Shown here one piece after another: positions 11,060-23,600 of a stretch of DNA of 64,000 nt. The DNA comes from Atriophallophorus winterbourni (taxonomy: Eukaryota > Platyhelminthes > Trematoda > Plagiorchiida > Microphallidae). A model generated the notes under the pieces. It was given only the letters and a program-made list of their open reading frames with translations. It did no database searches and was not told the DNA's origin. The first letter of the stretch is position 1. Each line of letters begins with the position of its first letter. The stretch is from positions 111,212-175,211 of the forward strand of contig JACCGJ010014166.1 in NCBI GenBank assembly GCA_013407085.1, written 5' to 3'. A program made the position numbers and the translations under genes.

Positions 11060-12600
11060 CTTGCTTTTTATCTACCGATTTATTTCAATCATCCAACGTT
11101 ATCATTAAATTAGATAAACAGGAATACTTCCGTCTAAATCCGTGCTGTTTCATCGAAAGCAACTGATTATTTCTGTAATCTTTCTTCAGGTCGTCAACAA
11201 TGAGGCGCTGAATTTATTTTCAAATCACAGTTAACAGATTAACCGGTCGTTGATTAGAAACAGCGGTGCGATTTCCGGCTTTATAAATGAGATAAAATAT
11301 TCCGTGTTTTGATTTGTTGTAAACACCCTATTTGCCAGCGTTTGTTTGAAAAGATATATGAGTGGTGTGTATAACAAATTCTCACATTGCTTTAATATTA
11401 GCGGGGTTATTCCGTCGGGCCCAGATGACGTTCTTGTTTTAAGACTAAATAAGGCTTGAAGGGCGCGTTTCGAAGTGATATTTATTTTACTCATGACAAT
11501 CGTGGTTGAACATGTTTGATTTCGAGTTTTTATTGTATATTCTCTTGGGTTGAATACCGATGAATAGAACGTGGCACAAGCTTCAGCAGTTTCTGCTGCA
11601 GTTATTATTGGTCAAGCTGAAGTGTTCACGAACGCAAATTCGTGAGGACGCAACTCCAGGTTTCATCTTAGGTTTATCGTTAACCAAACGATAAGGTATT
11701 TCTTGGGGTTAGCTAAATCATGCGTGATATCACTTCTTGGAAATACAAATTGTCTTGGATGAAAAATGTGTTTAATTTGTTCTGTCGTAAACAGAAAGTT
11801 TCCCAGGTCTCTGATCAGGGGTTTTGCCGATGGTCTCTAAGCGTTCCGCTCTTTTACGTGTTCCGCTACTTAGTTTAAATTCGAGGATTTTTTTAGTTCC
11901 TGTGGACAAATTCGGTGATCACTTTGATTGAATTCTGGAGATTAGATATTAGCCATACCCAAAACTAATGTTCGTCGCTTGATTCAGGTTGGAAGTGAAT
12001 TGTGTTTGTAAGAGCATCACTCAAAGGCGTAACGTCGAGCCGCCTAACTGTTTTACGGGCGTCATTTTTTATTAGAGCTTCAAACAGATTGTTATACTGG
12101 ATGACGATGTGATCACCTAATCCCAGTGGACTTTCGCGAGCAACGTTATCAATTTCGTGTTCATTTCTTGTCAGAACTAGATACAATGGTTAAGGTACAT
12201 CGGTTCCGATGTTTCGAATATTACATGTAATGTGGTTATAAAGAGGAAAATCGTCAAACAGCTCGCGAATGCGCTTTCGAGGGAGTGTTCTGGGTGAATG
12301 GTGCTGCTCTTCAGATTAGGTAAATTAAAGTCACCGATATTTAAAATCCAAAAGTGAATCTGAAAGTAACCATGCAAATTTTGTCGAGTAGGGGCAGATT
12401 GTAAGGATCCCGTGCAGACGGTGGTCGATATACTAATCTCAAAACACGGTCTTATATATTAGCTAATTGGAATGAGCAACAGAGTGTATTTCGTAAGACC
12501 ATGTTTGGATCTGTAATTCAACGGCACAGAAGTTTTGGCTATAATACGAATCTACTCTTCCTTATTCCGTTTCACGGTCATGGAGCATAAGTGACATTCC
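11060..12600 (-). mobile_element. CR1-like LINE fragment: endonuclease and N-terminal RT
   Basis: Minus-strand pieces follow LINE order. At about 12490-12400 is a YRPPSA-like block, at 12370-12330 the endonuclease strand NIGDFNLPNL, at 12186-11965 the end of the endonuclease, at 11494-11330 an RT start with SSGPDGITPLILK, and at about 11170-11090 the QHGFRRKYSCLSNL motif. Stops and frameshifts separate the pieces and the RT catalytic YxDD is absent. It lies back-to-back with a plus-strand CR1 copy starting near 13000. Confidence 0.7.
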
Positions 12601-12959
12601 GGTTAGTCCTAGTTTACTATTTGTTTGGTGAGTCTGTAGCCACGTTTCCGTTGATGTCTTCTGAAGATATCACAATTACTGTATTCGGTTCACCGATTTT
12701 GTTTTCGAGACGATGTTTGTTGGCGTAGAAGCATTTCATAGTTGTTTTTATCAACTAGGATGGGGTATGTGGAAGGCGGCTAGCGGAGTACATAATATCC
12801 GCCGGCAAGCCTTATGCAACCCACAAACGTGCGAACGTGTCACTCGATGCACAGCCCAGACCAAGAAAAAAATAGATTTAACCGTGAGAAGTGTTAACTC
12901 GACGAAGACACGGAATGGTTGTGAATTCAGCATCACTTGTTAAGATCCGGTAATCGTTG

Positions 12960-14440
12960 ATAATATTTCAGTTAAATGAACTTTTTGCGGGTTCCGCAAA
13001 CACGTGTCATGTGACGAGAATTTAACTGATGATTGAGGGTTGTAAGCGATGAGAAACACCCATCCGTTTGTTTTGTTTGTAGAAGCTGTAGACATTCGAA
13101 TAAAGACGTCCACCATAACACTAAAGACTTGACTGTAGGGAAATACCCTAATCAAATAAAGAGTAGACTGTCACATATGGAAAACCAGTTTGCCAAAATG
13201 AGAAATTCAATGAAGCTATTAATGAAACCAACAACGCAAGATCCTCAACATTCAAATTCTTTAAACACCACTAATGCGGCTAAATATTGCGAAATATTGT
13301 TACAACACACCAAATAGATGGATACAGCAGAGTAAAAACTAAAGCCATCCCTCTCAGGGGTTGTGTTTGTGAAACAATGTTTGAAACCGGTTGCGCTCAG
13401 CGTTAATTGTACCAATGTACAGAGGCAAATGAAACACTATTATCGAATAGACAGCAGCATGATTCAACCAAATGATCGAAACTGTGCACTAGGATGAGTT
13501 TAACAACATTCAATCCGGTTTCAATGACTCGCTTGACTCGTGTTACCCAAGCGCCGCACTAAATAAACCGAGATTGCTCAATGCAGTGTTGCAAAGTGAA
13601 AAAGAACCACAAGATGTAATTTTATCTGCATACTTGTAACGAGACGGTGAAGCAAACATACGACGTATCTTTGTTGATATATCCTTGTCAGAACGAGCAA
13701 AATCGGCAGTAAAAAAGGAACATTGGGAAAGTAAACGAACTCGACAGTCGTAGTCTTATAATCCTGAACGTACCAGAGGCGCTGCTGCTGATGGTCCAAA
13801 TACAAAGTGCAACATCAAATACGATATACAACGATGGAAATTTATAAATGACGCTATCTAAACGAATTAGGAGACTGTTAATAATAACTTTAGGATCCCG
13901 ATATCACCAAAATACGAAGGTAAAGCTCTGCGTCCTCTCAAATAACACTGCTGACAGACAGTATGGCTGATGTCGTTGTTAAAAATTGGAAGAAATTTCG
14001 ATACAATTTGCCCGAGAGATTAACATTCTTCCTCCACGCCTGGAAACCACTAATAACAAGGATAGCACTTAAAGTCTGAATACTGAACAGTGTAAAAAAA
14101 TGGAATTCGGTTGACTCAACCGGATTCGGTTATGGAAATTAGTTACCGACCGACTCAGGCCGAGCCGTCCTAATGATTTTATCTCATAAACCGTCTTTGC
14201 TCTCAGTATCGACTGTCAAATTTTTCGTGTACGAATGACCAATGCTTGACAAACAAACTACACGAATTGACTGAACTAACTACCACGCACTCACCAGATG
14301 TGATTGTCATAACTGAGACATGGTTTCATCCAACTTCAACAGACAATGAAGTTGCTATTCAAGGTATGTTCCTACTTCGTCGCGGTCGCCTGATTTGAGG
14401 AGCTAGCGTTGCGCTACACCACATTCCGAGACTTCTCTGC
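12960..14440 (+). mobile_element. CR1-like LINE fragment: ORF1 and start of endonuclease
   Basis: An open stretch at 13033-13317 has a Cys/His cluster (CFVCRSCRHSN) like the zinc-finger N-terminus of CR1 ORF1, followed by a coiled-coil-like region. Near 13735-13790 the SRSLIILNVPEALL block matches the ORF1 RNA-binding fold. From about 14236 the frame reads KLHELTELTTTHSPDVIVI and then ETWF, the start of the AP endonuclease. Frames are broken and the element stops near 14440. Confidence 0.6.
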
Positions 14441-14589
14441 CAATAGATCACTGATGACGACTTACAACTGCAAGACGCATTATGTTGTTCGCTGATTGTA
14501 ACAGCAGGTGAAAATGAATATTGGGTGTGATTTACCGTTCGCTCTCAGCGATGAGTGTCGAATATGTGATGCCAGATTTAGTAAAGTTA

Positions 14590-15560
14590 TCACTCAATGT
14601 GTTGATCGTGTGTTGTTTATTTTAGCGGTAAATCAATTTCAGAACGCACCGGTAACTTATATCACCATTAACACAACGTCAGCAACTTTCGATCGGTGCA
14701 CTGATTGTTATTGTCATCAAGATTTGATCATCGTAAAGATTGACCTCGGACACTACCGTGTTTTCATTCAAAATTTCGCTGAATCAGTGTTTTTATCTTA
14801 AAAGGTGTCTGATTTGTTCTATTATTTAAAAGATGTTTTACACAGTGAGTGCATGATTTCTCCGACAGTCATTGCTTATGCAAAAACAATACAAAGAGTG
14901 GCTTCTTACGCACCGAATTGCACAAAAATACACTCCAGGTGATTCACGGTACACTGTCAGTGTTTATTGCTTTTATTTGCGATTTTGTGTTGCGTTTCAT
15001 ATGCGCATAACGCCTTTTTCTATTACCCGACAAATTTACAATCGTTACAGCCAAATGTCTGTCGACCAATCAAGATAGTGGGTCGAAGGCGAATTTTCAA
15101 ATAAATAGTTATGAACTGTTTGAAGTGCGAAGGATGTCAATGCTCGAATGATACGTCAAATCAATTAGCTGACATACAAGAAATGCAGTAATATAATGAT
15201 GAGTTTCTTGTCACTATTTAAATTAGCAGTGTTTACCATCCCGTTTTAAACGAATGATACGAATGGTTGTTCATGTAAGATGTGGTTTTGCGAAAAAGTT
15301 CTCATTTCAGGAAATTCTCTAACGACGCGCGTCTCATATAGGCTCTGGCAACCAAGTCCAGCTCGTTGTCTACAAGCGTTGTCATGTGTGACTCGGATTA
15401 TTTTCTCCTAATAATCTGTGGTAGAAGTGAACTGCAGTAACTGGTTTCCTCAAAACCAGTTTTCATCGGTGTTTGTAGCAGCAAGTCCATAAGGCGGTCT
15501 ATTCAAGGGAATGTAAATATGGATTTAAAAACTTTGTTCGTCTTGTGGCTATATGCAATC
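14590..15560 (-). repeat. Unclassified dispersed repeat, inverted copy
   Basis: Reverse complement of about 3940-4790, clearly diverged. Shared landmarks are the block with CGGTGCACTGATT, the GTGCGTAAGAAGCC block and the exact AAACTTTGTTCG end. Small frames (14508-14801, 14872-15078) are incidental. Confidence 0.65.
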
Positions 15561-16489
15561 ACGGAAAACGCTTCAACAGTAAACCCAGAGAAAAAATCAG
15601 AAGCTAGATTACCCTAAGTAGTTCGTGGTCGATCTCAACGTCTAAATATATTGACCCAGCTGTTCCAATACTTTTAACGGCACCTGGTACACAGGAAACT
15701 ATATCGAAAATTCCCGTATTACATCGAGTAACTATAAACAAAGTGATACGAGGGTCAGTGCGCCTTTACACGATGGTATAATTATTCTGATTTATGTAAC
15801 CTTCTAGAAAGAATTGACTCATCAATCTATCTTTCGAAATATATGTTTTGGTTGGTAAAACGTTCACCGAGAAACCGGAAATTGGAAAAATATCTACCGT
15901 TCCTGTATGCAAACATGGAACGACAGGGAGAACCGAATCGAAATGATACACACAATTTGCGCCAAGAAACTTTTCAAACGAGCGCAAGCTCACTGCAGTA
16001 CGAAAGATTTATGAACAAATAAGGAGAAATACTTTTTAGAGATTCATAAACTATCACAAAGACGTCCGAATTCAACAGAGATATTAAAACACCAACATAA
16101 TTATAGAAACATCCTGTCGTAATTTTATTAAGCTTTAGAGAATGCAGAACCCCGCTTCAGAGTAAAAATTGCTAATACGTGTCGTGCGGTGGCATTATTT
16201 TTAGCTCCCGATTATCAGGATATACTGTTATTACCCTTAACGTACGTGGATATAATATACCTTTTTGGAGTCAGCTATCCGGATATACCACTCTCATAGT
16301 GCACCACAACGCACAAAGTTGACTCTCGCTTCTTAAGCATAACCCTGCAATCTGTGTAGGACGTGGAAAACGTACTCCTAAATGCTTATCTTCTTAAAGG
16401 TGTTCCAGAGTTTACATGTCGTATCCATTCATATCTACCATATGGGAGCGGAAAGCTTTGAATGAATCTCGATAACGAAAATATCCCTT
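15561..16489. other. No gene recognised
   Basis: Mixed AT-rich sequence without a supported coding frame or clear repeat. A minus-strand frame at 15766-15993 has no motif I know. Confidence 0.5.
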
Positions 16490-17053
16490 ACGTATTGTAG
16501 TTCTAGGCATTTCGTAAGATGCTACTTACGTAATTTCTGAAGAAAAAGTTGAGGACGATCAAAACAATGGAAATACCTAGCCGAAACAATCGGTTTTAAA
16601 AACGCCATAGTTATGGATGCTTTTAAGATACCGCGCTCTGCTAACTTTAAAGGGCAAGGTCCTAGCCCTTTTAAGCTAACCGTCTTGACAACCGATATGA
16701 CCGATAGTATCAAATGTGAGTGGAAAGCTAGTAGACGAACCCTCCCGCAAAACGTCAAGTTGAGCTTGCCCAGGATAATAGGCGAAGCAAGCAAACCAAT
16801 AGTACCGACCCATCCACGTCTACTGAAGCGCTTGCTTTACGATAATTTAAAAATGGTGCATGATATTATGTCTGCAATGCTTACGGGTACGTGCTATTCT
16901 CGTTCATTCGAAATACGCCTACAGATCTCAACAGATGAAGCACCATTATTGCGAAATGACATTGAACTGTCTCAAATTCTAAGTAAACTTTATTCTGCGG
17001 AATACAGCACAATTTATTTTGACCCTCAATTCTATCACTGTGTTGTAAAATGA
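16490..17053 (+). pseudogene. LINE ORF1 fragment (CR1-like nucleic-acid-binding protein)
   Basis: The frame begins RIVVLGIS, a typical ORF1 RNA-binding strand, then has a stop. After a frame change it runs without stop from GRSKQWKYLAETIGF through VMDAFKIPR and FKLTVLTTDMTD to the stop at 17051-17053. The R/K-rich block RTLPQNVKLSLPR fits the C-terminal part of flatworm LINE ORF1 proteins. Length and codon quality look young, but no EN-RT ORF follows. A short host gene is the alternative, though the ORF1-like order of motifs argues against it. Confidence 0.5.
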
Positions 17054-17059
17054 GATGTT

Positions 17060-18250
17060 GCATTGCATATTTAAAACTAGACACGCTAGAATGGATTTCG
17101 TTTGGAGATATTCAAGCGAATGTTAAACAAAGGGGCGATCAGGTACTTGATATAAGCTAGTGTTATGTAAATAAAATCTAGAGCGTGTGATCAATGGAAA
17201 GACTGCACATGGGCTAAAATATTATCAGGCTGCCCAGCAAGCTGAGGGTTAACAGGAGTGAGTCTCTGGCGTGTTATTTCGCATCTAGCTTAGTACCATT
17301 GGCGAATCAATTTAGCAAGGTGCAAATTGTGAGATGGAATTTTCGTGTCAGACGTGATTAGTTGGGGGAACACCCATTGCTCGTGGCATAATCAGCGGGT
17401 TTTGTCGTGAAACGTAAGACTATTCAGTTCCATACTTCAATCTTCTTGTCAACCGTAATGTTTCCCTTAATCAACTGTCACGTCTATGGCCTGTTTTCGA
17501 CCACGCTGAATGTGTTGGGACATCCTTAATTCGCGGATTCACAGATAGCTCTTCGAAACAATGGCCCTCTGATACCATCGGAGACATGAATGTCAGAACC
17601 CTGAGACAGATAAAACACCAGGCTTCATTGACTCTTACCTTAGATATTTTAACTGTTGATGGGTGTGCTCTCTAGCGGTTGCATCGCCTCGGGTCTAAAG
17701 TTTATGATAATTATGCGAATCCCAATCAAAACCGCTGTATTTCAATTTGTCATTTTTACACATATACCTATCCATATATATTCACTGATTGAGTGATCTA
17801 AATTCCTGTTTAGGGAACTATTTTGGCGCCACCAAATAGGCTGGTACACCACATCGCTGTATGAATGGTGGTGATCTCTCAAGTGTGTATCAGGCACCCA
17901 CGGACATTAAATAACATGCAACAACATTTTACAATGCCATTTATTAGATTTCAACGCCATGCAAGATCTCTGTTTGATTTGTTTGGTATTTGTGGACGCC
18001 AAACGCAGGACACCCATCAATATAGGCTAATCTACGATACCACCTCATGAGGTTAACGGATTTTCAAGTCGTCGTGGTTCTCCAAAGTTGCCTAATACAT
18101 AGAATCGTCGTTTATTATCTTGTGCTCAAACTAACTATCAATTTAGTCTGAAAAAATCACAAGACAGCTGTGTTTACTCACGCTTCAAAAAATGTGTAGT
18201 TTGCGTTCGACAACAGGGTGAACGGTTTCAAGTAAACTGTCACAGAATTA
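17060..18250. other. No gene recognised
   Basis: Non-coding AT-rich sequence. The small open frame at 17865-18050 lacks motifs. Confidence 0.45.
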
Positions 18251-18257
18251 AACTAGT

Positions 18258-18560
18258 TGAGCTTGTATGTCAATGTTGGATAAGGCTTGTACGAACAACA
18301 TGTTCAAACACATGTGCCTACACTCATTTCGATGGGGTTCAAACCAATGATCATGAACAAACCGTGTCATTACTTCACATACAATCAGACAACCAAGATA
18401 TGCAGATCCTGATCGTACTGTCCCTACCTGATGAGTGCAAACAGCACGAAACCAGTCGTTGGGTATGCGGAATGGGAACCCATGCATGAACTGTATTCTA
18501 TTATTAGTTATTGTCTTATTTAACTCCCCTGTGCTGGCCGCTAGGTTCAATTGTATTCGT
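18258..18560 (+). repeat. Hammerhead-bearing short repeat (S-alpha-like), best-preserved copy
   Basis: Starts TTGAGCTTGTATG, the reverse complement of the end of the copy at 23935-24110 (ATACAAGCTCAA), so the family seems to have terminal inverted repeats. A GTTCAAACACATG block resembles a pol III B box. The ribozyme follows at 18422-18463. Copies, mostly decayed, occur near 9350, 23380, 23935, 32054, 34690, 46343, 47441 and 54390. Confidence 0.6.
18422..18463 (+). ncRNA. Type I hammerhead ribozyme, complete core
   Basis: Helix I is CCCTAC with GTTGGG (one T-T mismatch). CTGATGA is followed by a perfect 4-bp helix II (GTGC AAACA GCAC), GAAA, then a minimal helix III (AC, CA loop, GT) and C17 at the cleavage site. 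All catalytic core bases are present. The very short helix III is typical of small hammerheads thought to act as dimers. Confidence 0.75.
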
Positions 18561-19149
18561 GATGTTGTTACATTATCGACTACTGCGCCGCATTTGCTAT
18601 TCCATTTTATCCGAATACAACAGCATGCTACTTCGATCGGAATCAAAAATTCGCATTTTTCACCGTGACTGCTAATTTACCAAAGAACGGATATGCAATC
18701 GAGCGGTGCCTTTGTGCTGTCCAGCTCACGCCTGCTAAATTGATTTGCCGCCGGTAGTGAGCTACATGCGAATACAAGTTGGAGTTTCACTGCCATTGCT
18801 ATTTCTTTTTTCATAACTGTCTACCAATGGGCAAACTAGGTGTACCTTATCCCACTGGCAATTTTTGACTGTGTGGCACTTTGACTGGATCAGGTTTTTG
18901 ATTATATACATCCCAAATTAAGTGAGGAGACGATTTAGAACAATCATTGATTGATGCCAGACGTTATATATTTGGTTGCACGTCGTTCTTCATTCATCAC
19001 GATCTGAAAATAATAAAATAATTTAAGAGTTTGTCCAAAATAAATTAGCGTTCTTATTTTTACTGTTCTGTGATTCATTTGAGTAAGCATCCGATCCACT
19101 TAGCATAAATCGATTCTGAAATCTTAGTAGGTAACAAAATAAGAGGTGT

Positions 19150-19720
19150 GAACTACAGTTTGCAGTCAAAAGACGTCAATGGAATCACATGTCGTTGAAA
19201 AGTGCTTTGAAGAAACGATTTAGGTGTTTGGATATGGTCAAACTTTTAGACCTCACTTCAAACTAAGGCTGTCTTTACAAATGTATCACATGTCATTAAA
19301 CTACACCACGGATCATGAATGCATACCTGAAACCAGCCATGGAATACGCTGTGCAGTCGTGGTCTGTATGACTCAAGAAAGATGTACAACTTATGCAGCG
19401 AATACATTACCACTCAACATAACTGGTTCTCAGCATCCGTAACGAACCGTACGAACAAAGCATAGCTTACCAGAATGTGTGCGACTTTCCCTACCGACGA
19501 ATCAGTGGAGACCTTATCCTACTGTACAAAATATGCTACGCGCCAAACCTTCCTTTACAATGGACTCCGCGCTAATGGTTAAGCGGAATTATCTGAGCCA
19601 CGTGCATATTAATTTTCACCATTTTATAGTCATTGTTAGGCTTGATGTTTTTCGACCAGTAGACACCTTGAACTACCCATTGAATCCGTGGAAATATTAG
19701 GAGCAGTAATATCTGTAATC
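19150..19720 (+). mobile_element. CR1-like LINE fragment: RT C-terminal part
   Basis: Frames contain TLGVWIWSN, then KPAMEYAVQSWSVWLKKDVQ-like residues with stops, then a Leu-rich tail, in the order found after the RT domain of CR1 LINEs. At least two frameshifts. Confidence 0.5.
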
Positions 19721-20780
19721 TGAGTTTATGTACGATGAGAGCTGTTTTATTCAGCCTGTTCAGTCTGGTGTGATGCTGCTACGCTCGTTTGTCCTCCTTT
19801 TCGAACGTCATATACAACGTATTAATACAAATCTGACTTTGAATAACAATCTAACATTTGTTATTGGAATTTTGAAATAAATACACCAAACAATTACCGG
19901 TGCTGCGTTGCAGCGACTATTGGTTTCTGCCTAGTCCCCAAATTAAATCTAAATTTCAATTTACAAATGAGGATTTATCATCGAATTCGCTAATAAACGA
20001 TAGTTCAATCCTGTGCATATTTTTAAATATAAATTTGTTCGCGTGTAAATTCTACAAAATATGATAGTCTGTGCATGAGCTCAACTATCATCGGAATTCA
20101 TCAATCAAGGTCTCTGTAAGGGAAGAAGGAAGATAAGCTCAAATTCTGCGTTGTCGCATGCAGACGTTTACCGATTTCAAGAAATCATATCATATCCGGC
20201 CATGCTAAGGAGAGGTTGCGATCTACGCAAAGGTGTTCCGTGCAATCGAATTACACTTTTCGGAGCTTTCGTTGTTTACGTATCACGCTAGGTGCGAATA
20301 CATTTTATCCATAATTACACGTCCACGCGTGTATCTCAAGTAGATGAACTGTGCTCCATTACTCATAATTGTCACTCATTCCGTTGGATCCGTTTTTTAA
20401 GCAATTTTTCATTCCTACGACATTCAGTGTTGAGGGTTTTGTTGTGATTCATTTTGTATCTTCACACAGACCAACAAGAAGCACGATGTCTTGTAATTAG
20501 GCTGTGAGTGGTTGATCCAAGTTTGTTTGAATTTATTTCTACCATTAAGCCGCAAAAAACCGATGAGATTATTCATTGTCATCCTCGCGCTCATATGAAC
20601 ATATTGGACCGCAGATTCAATCAATATGTGTCGTATATTTATTTCCAAGAACATTAAGTTTACACTGTTATTGTTACTGCATCGTTTTTGTTTACATACA
20701 TGGGCGATCGTGCAGTACATATGTAGAATAGAAAGTAAGACTGTGTTAATATGATTTTCCATGACTATTTGGCGTCTCAC
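19721..20780. other. No gene recognised
   Basis: Mostly AT-rich. A 120-codon minus frame at 20424-20786 is basic and lacks a recognised motif or splice context. Confidence 0.45.
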
Positions 20781-20864
20781 TTCCATTTTTCGTTCTCATT
20801 TCTGTCTAGGCCCGGGCAACCCGACAGTATCTGGACCACGGCACCATATCTGTATCAGATTGTG

Positions 20865-20867
<3 letters not shown>

Positions 20868-20907
<40 letters not shown>
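20868..20907. repeat. (TA)n microsatellite
   Basis: About 20 uninterrupted TA units. Confidence 0.95.
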
Positions 20908-20909
<2 letters not shown>

Positions 20910-21290
20910 ACGACTCCGAAGTACTGTACAAGTCTTCAACTTTGTACTTTTATGCATGTGTTCTTTGGATACGTGTTTTAATCGCCAAGTGCACTTTGTG
21001 CTTCGCGATGCAGCGTATGTCGTGGTGCCAGCAACTAGTTTTTAAAACACTAATTGAGTTAGAAATATATCTTGTTCATCTTATTTCTCTATTTTCACGC
21101 CTAATAATTGATATGACTGTCCTAACTAAGGGCTCACGGAAGTTCATCATCCTCCTTTTCGGACATAATGTGCCGAATGCTTACTTCGTTGGAATTTTCT
21201 TTTGTTGTCATCGCCCGAGGATCACGTAAACAGTGCTGAATGATGATCAATGTAATTGGGTAAACGTACGAAACAATACAGTTCACTCAC

Positions 21291-21486
21291 TTTCTCCCAA
21301 AAAAAGTTTCGGTAATATGACATTCAAATTAGGATTTTGCTCGACCAGCTGTGGTACACGGTTGATCATGATGTAGGGAGCACTCGCAGTCGAATTCTCT
21401 TTCGGTGTGAATAATTGTGCGTTAGTTCTTCCTGGAATATTCTCTGTGTTCAACGAGATATCGGATATTAGATAGAACCCCTTCAC
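21291..21486 (-). CDS. Host gene exon 14 (196 nt)
   Basis: Acceptor AAATTTCAG and donor GTGAGTGAAC. Encodes VKGFYLISDISLNTENIPG through a Pro-rich block to LPKLFLGE, entering in phase 0 and leaving in phase 1. The next exon was not found and may lie within or outside the window. Confidence 0.75.
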
Positions 21487-22092
21487 CTGAAATTTAAGGG
21501 TAATTAATTTATTCATTAGCACATGCCGTTGGTTAACGTAAGCAGCACGGAAAATCTGTCATTGACTTCATCTCAATTCGAACGAGAGTTTTTCGGCAAA
21601 TCCGATCCATAGCCGTTAGACTCCTTCAGATGAGTATTTCAACATTAAAACATCCTAATGTATTGGTAACCAAAATTATGATCCATTGTTAGAAGTGAAA
21701 ATTGATTTGTTCTGCTTTATTTTCAACATTTCTGACAAAGTGTGTGACAAATCTGTGGTTCTATCTGTAATGGTCTGTGAAATCCTTGTTCTTTATATTA
21801 AAAGTGTATTTCTCGATTACTTTCATGATGTGTTTTCTCGAGCCTATGATGTTTTGTTTTATTTGTACAGTATTTCATTGAACAGTTAATTCCGCGCTTC
21901 GATTAGCGTAATCGGTTTTTTTCTCGTGACGCAATGGTACGACAGCCTATTCGCGAATGTATAGCTAAATGCTAGCAAAAAGCTGGCATTTACTGATATT
22001 TAGTAAGTTGGTAGATGTTGCAAAGATATTCACTGGTCTTGTGGTGACGAATACGTTATTATAGACCATTTTTGTTCCAGTCGAATGCTTAC

Positions 22093-22142
22093 CGCGTCAG
22101 TCATTTTTGATTCCTCGTCCATTGGAGCATCAACAATTATTC
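22093..22142 (-). CDS. Host gene exon 13 (50 nt)
   Basis: Acceptor ATGTTTCAG, donor GTAAGC. Encodes GIIVDAPMDEESKMTDA, acidic. Needs one base from the previous exon and ends in phase 0, matching the start of exon 14. Confidence 0.75.
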
Positions 22143-22948
22143 CTGAAACATAAAGGGTGAATCATTGAAGCGATATACACTTCAAGTGAAGCAAATATCT
22201 GAAAGCAGCGCCCAAACTACATAAGAATGAGTCAAATAAGTCACGTCCACAAAGTGTATTCGAATTCAAATGAATCGGAAGTTCTGTTCATTTTGACTAT
22301 ATCCCTCAGAAATTGATTAATTTTTGATTTCATTTGTATCGTAATTAATACCCCCCACAGTCATGCCCCGTTTTTCTCTGCACTAGAATGAATCAAAAGG
22401 TCAACTCATATAACTTACGCATGATTACCAAATAATTAATTCCCTGAAAACTTTACCCCATGATATCGCGTGTTTTATCGCACAATAATTCAAAGTCTTC
22501 GCCTGATGTCCATCCTGAAGCTTGCCCGTCTTATCATGCTCTTTGAAAGCAGGAAATATGCAAAACACCAACCTCGGAGCAGCAAGCGTTGAAGTGACCT
22601 ACGAAGACAATCGCGAGTCCGGGTTTCGAAATAATCGAATGAAGCGGTTCAAGCGACAACCTTTTGGGAAACATACTGAGATGGGCAACACTAGCCCAAG
22701 GTCAATTAATCGAGCCCAAAGTAGTGTGATATGAAATTGAGCCGATTGGTAGGAAATCGATCGAGAAATCAGATAGAATTGACAAACGGGACAGACATGT
22801 TTCGCTTGATACTCGAATGACTTGACTATATATGTCGTCTAAACTCTGCAAACCATTGCACCGACAATACTACAACAGCTTTCAAACGGAATGTTTTGAT
22901 GTGTTAGTCAAGTCTATAAAAGAATGTAAAAAAACAAATTGCACTCAC

Positions 22949-22960
22949 CGAATGATTTGC
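22949..22960 (-). CDS. Host gene exon 12, a 12-nt micro-exon
   Basis: GCAAATCATTCG between acceptor AAATCAATTAAAG and donor GTGAGTGC. With the T left by exon 11 and the GA starting exon 13 it gives C-K-S-F-G. Joining exon 11 straight to exon 13 would make a TGA at the joint, so this tiny exon is needed to keep the frame. Confidence 0.7.
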
Positions 22961-23379
22961 CTTTAATTGATTTAGCTAAATGTGTTTTTGAAAAAAGAGA
23001 GTCAATTAATATTGTTTTTTTCATGCACTTATTCAATACTATGAGGCACATTTTGATGCGGTTGATTTCATTAATGGTAGATTTGCAGTATGTTTTGTTA
23101 TTAGGGTTTCAGCTTTGATAACGTTTACCTAATCTATTTTATCCACTCAAACTTGTCGATACCACGTTTCTGGTAACTTAAGGTTATTGTAAAACATTAT
23201 CACAAAATGTTTGAAATATACATATTAAATTCATGTGGAAATCATTGCCTCTGTACGGCTAACTCAGTCAATCACCGGTGCACGCACATAAACCTATGGG
23301 CTTAAAACAAAAACGTATGCATTTTCATCACACAAATCCCAAGTTGTTTGCTTGCAGGAGGTAGAGGTACAGTACGATC

Positions 23380-23600
23380 AGTTCAAACGGTGGAACCACT
23401 GTTGGCTGAGGTTGACACTATAATCTTGTCCAATCACATGTTCACACACAGGTGGATGTTATTCAACTATTCGGCTCCATGGTCCGTGGATCTCGATCAT
23501 ACTGTTCCTACCTGATTAGCACAAACTACCTGAAACCGCTTGTGTGGTCTTGATGGAAACATATGGAAATGTGTATTTTTATGTTCATTTAATATTATTA
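23380..23600 (+). repeat. Decayed hammerhead-bearing repeat
   Basis: Contains the conserved block GATCTCGATCATACTGTTCC, then a damaged core CTGATTA near 23519 and CTGAAACC, then GATGGAAAC. The helix II and core changes make it non-functional. Confidence 0.45.

Noticed and set aside
12713..12943. A 76-codon plus-strand frame with several Cys
   Set aside because: No clear match to the ORF1 zinc-finger pattern and no continuation into the CR1 frame at 13033.
20424..20786. A 120-codon minus-strand frame as a possible further exon of the host gene
   Set aside because: No splice sites in the needed phase, and the residue composition looks like translated AT-rich DNA.
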